From positions 43,158,230-43,222,229 of the forward strand of contig JACDQD010000001.1 of the NCBI GenBank assembly GCA_019843655.1: 64,000 bases of DNA, read 5' to 3'. The translations under genes and the position numbers were made by a program. The notes under the pieces were generated by a model. It worked only from the letters and a program-made list of their open reading frames with translations, ran no database searches and was not told the DNA's origin. Each line of letters begins with the position of its first letter. The stretch's first letter is position 1. Shown piece after piece: positions 11,030 through 23,059 of the stretch. The stretch is from Lethocerus indicus (taxonomy: Eukaryota; Arthropoda; Insecta; Hemiptera; Belostomatidae).

Positions 11030-12829
11030 CAAATCGGACTGTTTTTTAATTTTGCAACAATTAGGGCCCGCGTAGGTAAACAATAAAGCTTTCACTCCAT
11101 TTCTATAGCCCTTTCTCTTTTTCGACTCGGCTTCCTGTCTTTGGCACCGTCGAGGAAGGAATTCTATCGCGCGATGTTAAAGGGACCGGAAAATTTATTT
11201 TTCTAAGCCCTCCTTTTACTAATCCCTCAGGTGTTAGACCGGTTTCGGCTCTTCGCCACCGTTTCAGGTGCTTTAACTGCACCGTACTTGCAGTACAATT
11301 ACTCACATAACACTTAATGACACTCCTCACCTGTACCCCCTACACTACTAAATGCTACTACAAACGCGTTTTAAAATAAAAAAGACTGCGATTATTAAAC
11401 AAAATTAGGGTAAGTTGCCAGGGTTTGTCCCCTGTGCGGGATATCTTAACGCTTACACCCTTAACCCGGAAGGATTTCGGATTTTAATTTCGGTAGTTTC
11501 TACCCACCTTCGGTTCGATAGATTATCTACACATCTCCGCCACATGCCGGTGGCGTATCTTACGCGATATACAATATATATTTTATTAGTACAAGATTCA
11601 TAATTTTTATAATCGGTTAAGAAAACAAAAGTGCGTTTAAAGTTGATTAAACAGGCGGGAGGGAACGTACGACCTTTTAATTCCACCGCACAATTACGCC
11701 CGCAACATTTGACATTCTCCCACCGTCTTTCCCGGGCGTTACTATCTCTTCCGTAACGGTTACGTCTTACTTTCCCGAAGGAGTAAAGTACCCCCCACAC
11801 CCACCCTGTTTAAAGAAATTCAGGACGAATGGACAGCTCGGGGGTCACATATTTTTGCCGGTCGTGAAGCGAGGGTAGGAGAGTATAGAGACAACGGCTT
11901 TTAGAATATCATCAAACTTCCAACATCCAAAGGCCGATATATAATTAGATATTTAGGGAGACATACAATACAATCCTCAAAGCCAAACTAAGTACAACGG
12001 CAGCGGCAGTGCGGACAAGATGCTGATGGGTAACCGATACGCGTAATTATGAATTCCAATATTATGATTCCAATATTCCAATATATTATTCCAATGAGTT
12101 ATGATATTCCAAACTATTTCCGGTTTTTGTCCGGCCGAAAATAATTCGCCCCCGCCCCACCCCTCGAAATTCGCGTACGCTCGATGAGGCGTTTCTCGCG
12201 GGTTTTTTTCCTTGATTTGATTTTAGGCGTAATTTGGGATTTCCCTGTGTGGGCCTTTTTCCGCTCTTTGGTTCGCACGAAAGAATACGTTAGGAAACGC
12301 TGGCTCCGCGGCGATGAAGCAACGGATATAAAAGTTGTTTGAACGGAAAGGCCGCGCCGAAGGGGGGTGTAAAAGTAGGCCAACGAAGGAGATGAAGAAA
12401 CGAGGACCCTAGGCGGACCGTTTCCCAGGGTTGAGTTAATATGAGTCCCTATTGGTTTCTGTCAATCGCCAAATATTTGACACCGGACCAACGATATTCC
12501 TCACCCTCCCAAGGTTTCGAGGGAAACCTGAATTTGAAAACCCTCAAATCATTTGCAGTCAATTCGAAGCCCAGGCTCTCATACGTACACATTTTTACCT
12601 AAGTAAATACTAGACTACAAAAGCCATTAATTTATTATTAAAATCGATTTAGACAAAGGATAATAATAATCTAAAAATACGAAATAATAATTCTTTCCCT
12701 AAAAACTATGAGCACAAAGACAATTAGTGCACTGCTTCAAAGGTAAATCCCAATATATAGTCTTCGATTTAGTTCTAGGCTAAACGAATACAGTTTTTTA
12801 GTACACAGTTATATATATAATGCTATTTG

Positions 12830-12830
<1 letters not shown>
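11030..12830. other. Intergenic, nothing recognised
   Basis: Several frames of 60-115 codons occur on both strands, none with recognisable domains, splice context or codon bias. AT-rich simple patches (ATTCCAAT repeats) occur at about 12,055-12,115. Confidence 0.4.

Positions 12831-12833
<3 letters not shown>

Positions 12834-12867
<34 letters not shown>
12834..12867. repeat. (TA)n microsatellite
   Basis: Pure alternating TA run. Confidence 0.97.
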
Positions 12868-12869
<2 letters not shown>

Positions 12870-13307
12870 GTTTTCCTCTATCATTTTTTAGAGACCCTTA
12901 GGCTCAAAAACGGAGTGTAGTATAGACGAAAATTACAAATAACAACGCTTAGGGACAAAACAGAACACGAGGGGCAGATTAGAAAACGTAAAAAATAAGA
13001 AGGCTTATTTAACGGGGGGAATGTAAAATAAACATTTGCGAGGACGAGCCAGACGCGTTCGTCGCCCCATTGAGGTTATTTAGCGACTTTCACTCGGCAC
13101 TAACCTATTACCTTTAATAGTTAATATCCTCCCATCTCCCAACTCGGTGTTTCGAAATATGCCCCAGCGCGAATATTATTACTCCCTCACTTTCCTTTGG
13201 ACGGCCGATGGTACTACTTTAGAATGGGAAAAACCGGAATTCCTTCCCTGTGCCAGATACTGGTTTTCATTTTGCCTTTGAATATAAATTGTAGGTAAGA
13301 GAGATAT

Positions 13308-13310
<3 letters not shown>

Positions 13311-13368
<58 letters not shown>
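13311..13368. repeat. (TA)n microsatellite
   Basis: Pure alternating TA run of 58 bp. The Ile/Tyr frame through it is spurious. Confidence 0.97.
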
Positions 13369-13371
<3 letters not shown>

Positions 13372-14410
13372 TATAAATTATACACGTGTACACTGCTTAC
13401 AGATTTGCGATGTTTTCGGCATTTTAGGATAATTCTAGACCAATTCGGCTTGCCATCGTCGTTGCGGCAATGTTAGAAATGAATTGTGTGAATTCGTTGC
13501 ATACCTGATCGTTTAATTATATGTATGTTTATGTGTGTACATGTCGGTTTCTTAGAAATGGAAAACACGGAACATCTTCGGGTGTATATTCGGTAAAATA
13601 ATAATTGAAATTTCTTGGGGATTGCTCAAGACAGAGTGGAGTCCCCTTCACTCGGTACTCCCTTCACTGAGGCTCCACAATGGACACGAATCCTTTCTTG
13701 TCAGAAAGATTGCCACTAGGCAGAAACCTATTTAATAATACGTCTTTGGCATTCTAAATTTTCTTTTTAAACATTTAACAAAATGTATCCTCTTTCTACC
13801 GTATCTACCTAGCGTTCTATGTATCTATCTATCTTTCTATATATATCTACCGTACTAACCGTATTTATTAAGGTTGATCTATTACTTATCAATCTGCGAA
13901 TTACACTACAGTGTAACACAGTGATATACTACAGTATATCTTAAATTTATTGATTCCCAAAAACCAAATAAATGAAGGAAATCCGCCTTGGAGTACTGCC
14001 CAGGATGTGTTGCACTTGAATACGATCATTGAAGTAACACCGTTCCCATGGGAAAATTCATATAGGCAAATGCGAAGTTGTCTGTATGTTTGATATATAA
14101 GATGTGTGTAGTATTTTTTTTGAGTATTTTTTAATTGTTTGTACTTTTCTGTAATATTTGGCCATGTTCTGTGAATTCATTGACTTGATTTCTCATGTAA
14201 GCCATGTCACTTCCGCGAGTGTTATTGCGTTTTTGCCCGCAATATTATATTGAAGCTTTGTGGGGTTACATTTAGATAACCATTGTTTGTTCGCGTACAT
14301 TTTTCCATTTTGAAAGTGTGAATTCACGTATGAGATTTTGTAATAATATCAAATCTTTTTTGGAACTAAGTTGGACAGTTTCGGTTTTTCTCCGTCCGTT
14401 AGTAGTATTG

Positions 14411-14829
14411 TGCGGGGATCCACTCAACTTAAGTTCGTTGGGTGCACGAGCACCGTGCCGCTAACGCCCCACCGAGGGTGGCGCGGGGATCCTCTCAACT
14501 AAAGTTCGTTGGGTGCACGAGCACCGCAACGCTAACGCCCCACCGAGGGTGGCGCGGGGATCCTCTCAACTAAAGTTCGTTGGGTGCACGAGCACCGCAA
14601 CGCTAACGCCCCACCGAGGGTGGCGCGGGGATCCTCTCAACTAAAGTTCGTTGGGTGCACGAGCACCGCAACGCTAACGCCCCACCGAGGGTGGCGCGGG
14701 GATCCTCTCAACTAAAGTTCGTTGGGTGCACGAGCACCGCAACGCTAACGCCCCACCGAGGGTGGCGCGGGGATCCTCTCAACTAAAGTTCGTTGGGTGC
14801 ACGAGCACCGCAACGCTAACGCCCCACCG
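14411..14829 (+). repeat. 71-bp minisatellite, ~5.9 copies
   Basis: Successive GCGGGGATC starts fall at 14412, 14483 and 14554 and so on, exactly 71 bp apart. Copy 1 is divergent and the later copies are identical to each other by eye. Each unit holds a BamHI-type GGATCC and the dyad GGTGCACGAGCACC (5-bp arms, ACGA loop). The unit is GC-rich in otherwise AT-rich flanks. Confidence 0.95.
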
Positions 14830-15139
14830 AAAATTTTTCATTTTTCAACTTTCGTTTATAGGATAAGTATCTCACATAGGAACTACTATGGATGGAATAT
14901 AGGCCAAACTCGCATTTATATGCTTAAAAACAATAATTTAAGCGTATATGGACGCGATTTTTGGCCTTTTTATCATTTTCTGGCTTTTACAACTGTCTTT
15001 TTCGGTGTTTTTTGCGTGTTCAATGGTTTATAAACAATTTTATTCGTTTGTATCCTTCCAAAAGTTCTTAGTTTGTAGAAAAGACACCATCACAGACACA
15101 ATCATCCAACCACCCACACCAACACAAATTAGCAGCTCT

Positions 15140-15770
15140 CACGGACCGATTAAACAAATACCCCCTCTCCAAAGAAAAATACGATTAGGAACACAGAACA
15201 ATCCTCCAAATAGCGAGGAATAACACATATCTCACCAGTACAATAACCAAACTGATCAAAAAGAACAAGAACACACAAAATCTCCAACATCTTCCGAAAA
15301 CTAAATTTTAAAATATCATATATAACAAAGAACAAACTAGAAAAATACCTCAACACCCACAAACCTCAACAACAAAACAAACATAAACAGAGTGTCAAAA
15401 TAACATGCGGAACGTACGACGGAGTATACATCGGCCAAACCGGGCGGAAGATAGAGGACAGATACAAAGAACATATAGAAGCAATAAAATATAAACCCGA
15501 ATCCAACTTCGCCAACCAAATTATACTCTCTGGATACGAGACAATGAGCATCAACGAATCGATAAAATTAATACACCCAGGCTAGAAAGGTAAAGACATG
15601 GATGTAATAGAGAACATGGAGATTTTCAAGAACAAACAAAGCAACATAATAAACGAAAGAATAAATTCCCAAAGTGATGCTATATTCGCCCCGCTAATAC
15701 TACTAAATAAACTCACCCGCCCACCCCCCTTTTTGATCGATAATCCGACAAAGACTTAAGCCGATTAACA
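15140..15770 (+). pseudogene. Penelope-like retroelement, C-terminal part with GIY-YIG endonuclease domain
   Basis: In one frame: SNIFRKLNFKISYITKNKLE, then VKITCGTYDGVYIGQTGRK, then DRYKEHIEAIKY and a downstream NIINERINSQSD. A Cys-containing linker followed by GVYIGQTGR and R-KEH is the GIY-YIG endonuclease signature at the C terminus of Penelope-like elements, which cuts target DNA for retrotransposition. Stops upstream (~15,210-15,260) and after IHPG (15,582) disrupt the frame, and the reverse transcriptase is not visible, so this is a degraded 5'-truncated copy. It is followed by the repeat at 15,840-16,020 that also occurs elsewhere in the window. Confidence 0.8.
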
Positions 15771-15839
15771 AAATCCCTTCCAAACCAAGGAAGACAAACA
15801 ACATCCCTCAAAAACACAATAACAAGACAGATATATATA

Positions 15840-16020
15840 CACACGACAAACAACCACCACAGTACAAGTGAAAGTGTGACAGTGCAGTGAGGGTGCCCAA
15901 AAAACATCCAAAGTGCAAAAGTGACTAACACCGCTACTGAAGATGGCGAGCAGCCGAAACCGGTCTAGCAAGAGGAGACAGAAACACAGGGCATCGAACT
16001 CTGACGAGTTCAGCAACTTG
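15840..16020 (+). repeat. Penelope-like terminal repeat (pLTR-like) segment
   Basis: It shares long blocks with 41,715-41,875 (GTGACAGTG-AGTGAGG-TGCCC, GTGACTAACACC-CTA-TGAAGATGGCGA-CAGCCGAAACC and GAGGAGACAGAAACAC). Related pieces occur at 9,793, 29,931 and 55,356. It lies immediately downstream of the GIY-YIG region, as expected for a Penelope-like 3' repeat. Confidence 0.65.
15933..15969 (+). ncRNA. Candidate type I hammerhead ribozyme in Penelope-like repeat
   Basis: All core elements are in order: stem I strand GCUA (15933-15936), core CUGAAGA (15937-15943, fitting CUGANGA), one extra U (15944), stem II GGC/GCC (15945-15947 with 15953-15955) closed by GAGCA, core GAA (15956-15958), stem III ACC/GGU (15959-15961 with 15962-15964), cleavage-site C at 15965, and stem I strand UAGC (15966-15969). 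Stem III has no loop, so it could only form between two molecules through the ACCGGU palindrome, a known behaviour of minimal hammerheads. An extra residue after the CUGANGA box is known in a viroid hammerhead. Hammerheads are an established feature of Penelope-like elements. Activity is untested. Confidence 0.6.
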
Positions 16021-16835
16021 GTGAGTGGATCCCGAATAAGCCCCGAGTAAGCTTCAATTACTTTCTAACTTAACACTCGATTTTCGACCAGCGGGGTTTT
16101 CGGTTTTTTCGCGAGGGTTTGCAATCACCACCCGTTTTCGGTTTGAACGTGGACTAGAAATTAAAATAATGTCCGCAGGAATTTCGGTCAAAGGGGAAGT
16201 GTAAGTAACAAGCACCATTTACTGTCCCCGGGTGACCTCGACCCTTATACCACCGGAGAAAGTGTAGTTGAACGAAAGTAGAAACCTCGATTCTTTCTTA
16301 GCCCGTGTTTTAATTGTTTGCCAGTTGACCGGCCGGCGGGCTTTCCTACCACGTTTGCCATTATACAATTACATTATATCTCACTTCGGCCGGTTCATAA
16401 CTCCCGGGCGGAAGCTTCCTTTTTCACCGAAACTGTCGCCGCTCTTAATAAAGAATAAAGCCCTACGAAAGCAACAAACACGATTCGCGGAAAATAAATT
16501 AGTTGACCTTCGATGACAGCTATAAGAGGAACCGAAAATAAAACTAACAATTTATTTGTAATTATGTCCGTAAAAATTATTTCCGTACGAATTATTTCAC
16601 ATACAGACCTTAGAAATTTGTATTTCCGAGGATTCATTTGAAATATGTTTATTTGCAAAAATTCCAGTAGATATTAGATACAGTAAATACTAAGGAAAAT
16701 CAATGCATAATAAACATAATAAAATTACAGGTTATTTAAGAATAATATAGATTTAAGTTAGTTAAGTAACAAAAGACTGGTTAAAAGCACAAATGAAACT
16801 GGGAGTGTTTTTTATTTGACAAGTTTTTAATAACG

Positions 16836-16838
<3 letters not shown>
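16020..16838. other. Intergenic, nothing recognised
   Basis: Short frames on both strands show no domain or splice support. Confidence 0.4.

Positions 16839-16887
<49 letters not shown>
16839..16887. repeat. (TA)n microsatellite
   Basis: Pure alternating AT run. Confidence 0.97.
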
Positions 16888-16889
<2 letters not shown>

Positions 16890-16891
<2 letters not shown>

Positions 16892-17963
16892 GGACCTTAC
16901 AATCAGAAAGGAAGGAGGAATCGAAATAACTATGAAGGAAGAATGAGAGGCCCAGCAAATAAGAAAGCGCGTGCGTACACCGGGTGACAATTATGTCGGG
17001 CAGTGAAACCATTCGCTTTCCTTCTTAAAAAAAAAAAAGTTCGCTCGTTAACAATGACCGGGTCCTACTTCCCCAATTAGCGGTCGCTTCTCCAACACAT
17101 TCAATGCATTCGAAATTTAGCAGTGACATTACTCAGGCAGGTTTAGGTGCGAGGAAAAATTTCGATAAATGTCTCCAGTGACATAGCTTAAAGCATGTAT
17201 TATACACCTAATACTGCGTACACATTTAAGAAAGTAAAGACATTCGTTAAATTATTTTTAGAAAGTAATAAATATATTTTTTTAAAAAGTGGGAATGTCC
17301 ACGGGTTTCTCTTCCGTTAGCCTCTACTCGTTAATAGTGTTACTCGATAATCAATATCGCTTATTGTATTTTACAGTTGTCCCAATTAAAACAGTTTACA
17401 AAAATTGTCATGATCCTGAATTGCAAATTTCAAATCCTAGTATACTCGCTATTTTTTGGCTTCGTAAGGTAATTTGTTTTATGGCTGAGATACAGACGCT
17501 TGTTTAAAATAAAACTGACGAGCCAAAAATTAGTTAGTACCGTATCGAGAACGGAGATAGAACATTCACTTTCAAGGTAGGGACTTGAAAGTGAAAGCAG
17601 AAGAGCCTCCCACCAGGCACCTTAACCTCACGGGCCGACTTAACCTTTTCTCACCACCGACCGATTTTATACAGGTACATTCATTATACAAATAATTAGT
17701 CGTATTGGGATGGCAAACTGAGTCGTACAACTGAAATTTAATGAATCCAAAATTTAGGCCACCGGGTTCGTAAGAGTATTATCAATATCAGAATGACCGA
17801 AACTGGGGAAATTATTTTTAATTTCCATTCGTTATTTGGTTAAAAATCGGTGTCAGTGTTGAAGCGGTGCTATTCAGGCCGAGATAATAAGCCGGAATAT
17901 AATACTGGAAATGTTTGCAAAGGGGATAAGCGGTATCACCTTCCAGGTTATTTTTATTATAAT

Positions 17964-17965
<2 letters not shown>
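16890..17965. other. Intergenic, nothing recognised
   Basis: An A-homopolymer lies at 17,028-17,038. No gene or repeat identified. Confidence 0.4.

Positions 17966-17966
<1 letters not shown>

Positions 17967-18013
<47 letters not shown>
17967..18013. repeat. (TA)n microsatellite
   Basis: Pure alternating TA run. Confidence 0.97.
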
Positions 18014-18018
<5 letters not shown>

Positions 18019-18624
18019 TAAGAATTGGAACGATGAAGGAACGAATGAAGAAAAACGTGTTACTCTCTGTGGGACAGATAATACTGTAATGGTAGTGGGA
18101 GGTGAACTGGTACATCTCTTCTAACTGCCCCCGCCCCCTCGCTGGTCATTACAGCTCTTGTTCTATAACGTAGCTACTAGATAACAAGAAAAAATTCAAC
18201 ATAAATAACAATAATTAGAGATTCAACAAAATTCTATTAAAGACATTTTTTTTCAACCAGAGAACAATACTAGATAAACATATATATTATTATAAATAAC
18301 AATAATTATTTTAACAAGAGAGAATTCAATACAACACTATGAATGACATTTATTAACATTTTTTTATGTCCCCCACGCTAAGGTAGCCGGAATTCTAGGA
18401 GGTACAGCAGCATAAGTTAATTAAATAGAAACTTCATTACAAAACAATAAATTAATGAAACAAAACTCGACAACTTTTTTTTCAGGAGTTTCAGGGAAAA
18501 AAGTATCATTTATGTGTCTGACTCCCCCCCACCCGCGATGACACCCGGGTTTCCTCCAGGTGTACGACTACTATTTTCCCTCTGGAAACGCAGTGTACTG
18601 GAGCATAACTCGGTTTCTCTAACC

Positions 18625-19640
18625 AAAAATGCGGTTTTGGGCACAAAATGGCATTTTAGACGCAAAATTGGCCCAAAATGCGGTTTTAGGCACGAAAATG
18701 GCTTTTTGACGCAAAATCAGAAATGGGGTTTTAGGCACAAAATGGTATTTTAGACATAATTTAAAATTTTTAGGCACAAAAATGGCATTTTACACGCAAA
18801 TTTGGCCTAAAATGTGGTTTTAGGCAAAAAGGCTTTTAGACGCCATTAGACGCGTTAAAACCACATTTTGGGCCAATAATGCGTCTAGAAATCCCATTTT
18901 TACGCCTTAAAACCGCATTTTTTGGACAATTTTGCGTGTAAAATTGCCATTTTTGGGCCTAAAAACAGCATTTTTGGCCCAATTTTGCCTCTAGAAATGC
19001 TATTTTTGTGCCTAAGAACCTCATTTTTGGGCCAATTTGGGGTCTAAAAATGCCATTTTTGTGCCTAAAATCCGGATTTTTGGCCCAATTTTGCGTCAAA
19101 AATTCCATATTTCGGCCTAGAAACCGCATTTCTTGGCCAATTTTGCGTCTAAAAAATGCCATTTTTGTGTCTAAAAACCGCATTTCTGGGCCAATTTTGC
19201 GTCTAAAAATGCCATTTTTGTGCCTAAAAACCGCATTTTTGGGCCAATTTTACGTCTAGAAATGCCATTTTTGTGCCTAAAAACTGCATTTTTGTCCAAT
19301 TTGGCGTCTAAAAATGCCATTTTTGTGCCTAAGAACCTCATTTTTGGGCCAATTATGTGTCTAAAAATGCCATTTTTGTGCCTAAATGCCGCATTTTTGG
19401 ATCAATTTCTCGTCTTAAAATGCCATTTTTGTGCCTAAGAACCCCATTTTTGGGCCAATTTTACGTCTAGAAATGCCATTTTTGTGCCTACAAACCGTAT
19501 TTTTGGGCCAATTTTGCCTCTAGAAATGCTATTTTTGTGCCTAATAACCTCATTTTTGGGCCAATTTGGCGTCTAAAAATGCCATTTTTGTGTCTAAAAA
19601 CCGCATTTTTGGGCCAATTTGGCGTCAAAAATTGGCTACG
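18625..19640. repeat. ~53-bp tandem array with internal orientation reversal
   Basis: About 20 degenerate units of the type GGGCCAATTTTGCGTCTA, AAAATGCCATTTTTGTGCC, TAAAAACCGCATTTTT repeat with a 51-54 bp spacing (for example GTCT at 19,201 and 19,254). From about 18,625 to 18,845 the units run as the reverse complement, and from about 18,850 to 19,640 in the forward sense. Repetitive 70-85 aa frames across it (the KNRIFGPILRL type) are by-products of a period divisible by three in places, not genes. Confidence 0.93.
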
Positions 19641-20155
19641 CTGGACTGCCGTTTCGGTTTAATAAGGGGGAAAAAGGGGTTACTAGATCCATGGTTTATG
19701 GCTGTAAGAAAAGGGTCATAGTACCCTAGCTGCGAAAGGGGGCTGGCCTGGGCCTGCTGTAACTTTTAAACTTGTCTTTATGAAAAGAGAGTTTTTAAAA
19801 AACAAATTTGAATGATACAGAATGAATTACAATATACACTGGTTCGTAATAGACTGAAAGGAGAATACTTTACAACTCGCACTTATACAGCTCTGACATC
19901 GACTGCCGGGCCTCTGCCCGACTTACAATATATAGAACTTTCCTAACAAAGGGCTTTGTCAAATATTCATATTGATGTTTACTTCTTCAATCCTTTCCGG
20001 GCTTCCTGGTCGCCCCTTGACCTGGGTCCGCTCCGAGTTCTAGAACCAGTAGAAGCCATTTCGTTGTACTATCTATCTCTTGTATCATATTACCTCTTGC
20101 TTGTATTCGTAATAAACAGTTTTTAAAAACGGGATTTTTCCGCCGAACCGTTTGA

Positions 20156-20157
<2 letters not shown>

Positions 20158-20218
<61 letters not shown>

Positions 20219-20221
20219 TTT
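20158..20221. repeat. (TA)n microsatellite followed by poly-T
   Basis: About 53 bp of alternating AT then 11-12 T residues. Confidence 0.95.
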
Positions 20222-20323
20222 CTCAACCTTTCTTACAGCTCCATTGTCAGTTTACGTTTATGTATACGGTTTAGAATTTTACTAATTGCCGACATTTATT
20301 TCATCTTTAACTCGAAAAAACAG

Positions 20324-20565
20324 GCCTCGGGAAATACAGTGACTGGGACACACCAGTGTTCAAAAGCACACTTTCACTCACTTACACATACCCTGCACGA
20401 TTCCAAGACGCTTCAACAACGCGTTTACACGTCTCCATTACACTGTACCTCCAACGCGAATACAAATGGAATTCCCGCCATTATGAATTGGACAATTACG
20501 GCTGTACAAATATACCAATAAAATATGTTATCGACCTAGGAAATTCAGGCGTAAACACATTTTAG
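20324..20565 (+). CDS. Possible orphan terminal exon, unknown protein
   Basis: After an acceptor CAG at 20321-20323 an open frame runs to TAG at 20563-20565 and encodes 80 residues: LGKYSDWDTPVFKSTLSL, TYTYPARFQDASTTRLHV, and a tail including YKWNSRHYELDNYGC. Even aromatic spacing and balanced composition look protein-like, unlike neighbouring frames that cross simple repeats. The exon would start after phase 1. No upstream exon was found, the pyrimidine tract before the acceptor is weak, and I do not recognise the family. It may be a pseudogene fragment or part of a transposon. Confidence 0.3.
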
Positions 20566-20589
20566 ATTTGTAGATTGTAGAGTTGTTAG

Positions 20590-20776
20590 AACTTGCCTTT
20601 ATGGGGCAAGTGTATCTTATATGAGGACCATTGTTGACGCAGTATGGGCCAAATCCGCGAACATTTTTGAAATTTCAAAAATGAAATTGAAAAAAAGAAG
20701 GTAAAGTCGAAATTTTCGATCTTTCCTTTATGGGGCAAATGTATCTCATTTGGGAAACCACTGCAGACGGAGCTAA
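20590..20776 (+). repeat. Diverged tandem duplication
   Basis: CCTTTATGGGGCAA-TGTATCT-AT is followed by CCA-TG--GACG-AG at 20,597-20,643 and again at 20,727-20,773, a direct repeat with ~130-bp spacing. Confidence 0.55.
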
Positions 20777-20779
20777 TTC

Positions 20780-21520
20780 ATTTATTGATGAGAAATACAT
20801 TTAATTATATATTTAATTATATTTATATAAACACACATACACACACCCACACACACACAATATTTCATAATTATTCTATCCTAAATCGAAGTGGCTAAAC
20901 TTTGACCTATTCTATTCTACTCGGTTTAATATTTTTGTTTCGTCGTAACTTTTTTTACTGTTCAAGAGATGTTTGGTACCGGTAAGCACCCTCGTGGAGT
21001 GAGAAGATTTTTCTTATGAAAAGACTGTAAAAAAAATATCATTCGAATATTTGAAGAAAAAAATCGTAGACACATATTAGAGAAAGCGACTGAATACAAT
21101 TCTGGTGAAAGTTAAAGAGTGAATGCCTTACTGTGAATTCTAAAGAAGGACATAGCGGATACTGCACGTTCCTTGACTAACAAAACAAACGCTCGGTATC
21201 CAACGTCCCAAAGCCCATGGTCAAATCCCGAAATTACGTCCATTCAATTAATTCGGGCGACTAAATAAACAAATTTAATAAATAAATATATAATAAAATG
21301 TATGGTACTAAGCATCTGTGTTTAGCGCATGAAAAAGGAATGCCATTTCCCCCAATTACCAGCCAGAATAACACCGAGATAAATTTCCATATTCCGGCAC
21401 GGAATGTCAGAATAGAAACTGATTCTAGAATAAACAAATCGTGAGGAACAATTATCAGGTTAAATTTTGTTCGTGCTTACTGAATTAGATAGCCGGTGAA
21501 TTAGATAAGAAACATCAATA
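20780..21520. other. Intergenic, nothing recognised beyond a short CA-rich tract
   Basis: An interrupted (CA)n tract lies at 20,830-20,860. No gene seen. Confidence 0.4.
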
Positions 21521-21523
21521 AAC

Positions 21524-23020
21524 AGCCGGTGCTACTCCGATCTCTATCGTTCCCAAGAAAAATTAAACGAATCCAGATTTCTCCTGTCATAGTCCCCAGT
21601 TCGCTGTAATCTGTCCACCGCCAGTAGAATCCCTTAAACAGCCCGTGCAACTCTGTGACCTCTAAATGAACGCTATCGTTCCCCGGAAAATTCGAAGGAG
21701 TTCAGATTTCTGCTATCCTAGTCCTTGGCACGGACATTCATTCTCTCAACCGCCAGAAAACTCCTGTAAACACTCTTTTTTAATTTGCCATAATTCGTAG
21801 AACGTAATTTAATTTAACATAACGCAGAATATGCCCTATACGAGGCCTAGATAAAGAACATTTATATACAAATTAGTAAATTCCTGAAACGACTATTCCT
21901 ATGCAAAATTAGGATAGGTTAAGTTCAAACAATAATGGAAAATTTATGTTCTCAACATTTTCGAATTATATGGTTGTGTGTGCATTTTCAAAACTAACTC
22001 ATTGTTTATTGAAAACTAACTTATTGAATATTCAACAATATAGATTTTACAAAATTGGGAGTTTTAAACTAAGTAACTAGCTTGCAGCTTGCCTGCTAAT
22101 TCCATGAGCAATATGCAGGGAGCTTTGAGCTCCATTTTGGTGCGAAAGACAGGGGCATTGGCTTTTAAATGTGTTTGCTTTTGGCTCAAATTGAGGAAAA
22201 GTAATAATCCTTTCTCAGAAAAATCGGGACCCTTTTACAGTTCTTATTAAAAAATGGGAACAGGAGACTGGTTTTTCTATTCAAAAAATTGAGCATAATA
22301 TCCCCCCTGCCCGGGAGCCCTCTGCTGGGCTCTTACTTTCAGCTGGGCTTTTGTCAGAGTGGCTTGCCGACGTTGCTGGTAGGCCTGTCACTGTCCTCTG
22401 CCCCTTGCCCGCCTTTGCTCTTACTCTCCTGCCATGGTGTCAACTGGTTTTGTTGTTTTGTTGACAGGGTCTGAAGACAGACCTTTAGGAAGAAGCTAAT
22501 ACGTGGTTGTGTATCGTTTTTTCTGCTCCTAGTCGCCAAAATAACCAACGGAGGGAGAGTATATTTCCTGTTATTGTGCTTTATTTACACTTATCAAAAA
22601 GATGGGCACTTTTTTTATCATTCTGTTCGAACAGGAATTGTGCTTATTTTTAGCTCTCATATTCAAAAAAGGGTCCGCGGGACGTGGTATGGTTTCCTTA
22701 TTTAAAATAATAGTAAATTTAAAAAACTCCGATTTTGGAGACACGAAGCCAAAAAAAGAAAAAAGGTCATGACGGAAAGGTCATGATGAAATATCCCTGC
22801 GCCTGAGAGCTATCAATATTCTGAAAAAAAATACCGTGGCGATCTGTCGTAGTGCTCGCTCCCCGACAGTCTCTCCACAGCCAGAAAACTCCGATGAAGA
22901 ACTCTTGCAACTCTTTGACCTCTATCGTTCTCAGAAAAATTCAACGAGTTCAGATTTCTCCTGTCGTATTCCTGGGGTCCCGGCTATTTCTCCACCAGCA
23001 ATAGACTCCGATATAACTTT
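21524..23020 (+). repeat. Three diverged copies of a ~120-bp repeat
   Basis: Copies at about 21,524-21,640, 21,640-21,775 and 22,840-23,015 share CTATCGTTC-C--AAAATT, GAGTTCAGATTTCTCCTGTC, TAGTCC and CTC-ACCGCCAGAAAACTCC. They run in the same direction. No coding sense. Unit source unknown. Confidence 0.6.
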
Positions 23021-23059
23021 GATTCTTCTAAACTCAATGAGTCTATCTGATAAATAACA

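Noticed and set aside
11453..12383. Minus-strand frames of 89-115 codons in the 11-12 kb interval
   Set aside because: No domain, no splice consensus at plausible ends, and arginine-rich composition typical of chance frames.
14411..14829. Regular repeats considered as a CRISPR array
   Set aside because: Units are contiguous 71-bp copies without unique spacers, in an insect genome.
15150..16016. Minus-strand frames rich in Phe, Leu and Val (70-91 codons)
   Set aside because: They are antisense to the A-rich Penelope-like element, whose plus strand carries the recognisable GIY-YIG motif.
18959..19438. Repetitive frames in both directions across the 53-bp array
   Set aside because: They follow the tandem period and have no independent coding evidence.
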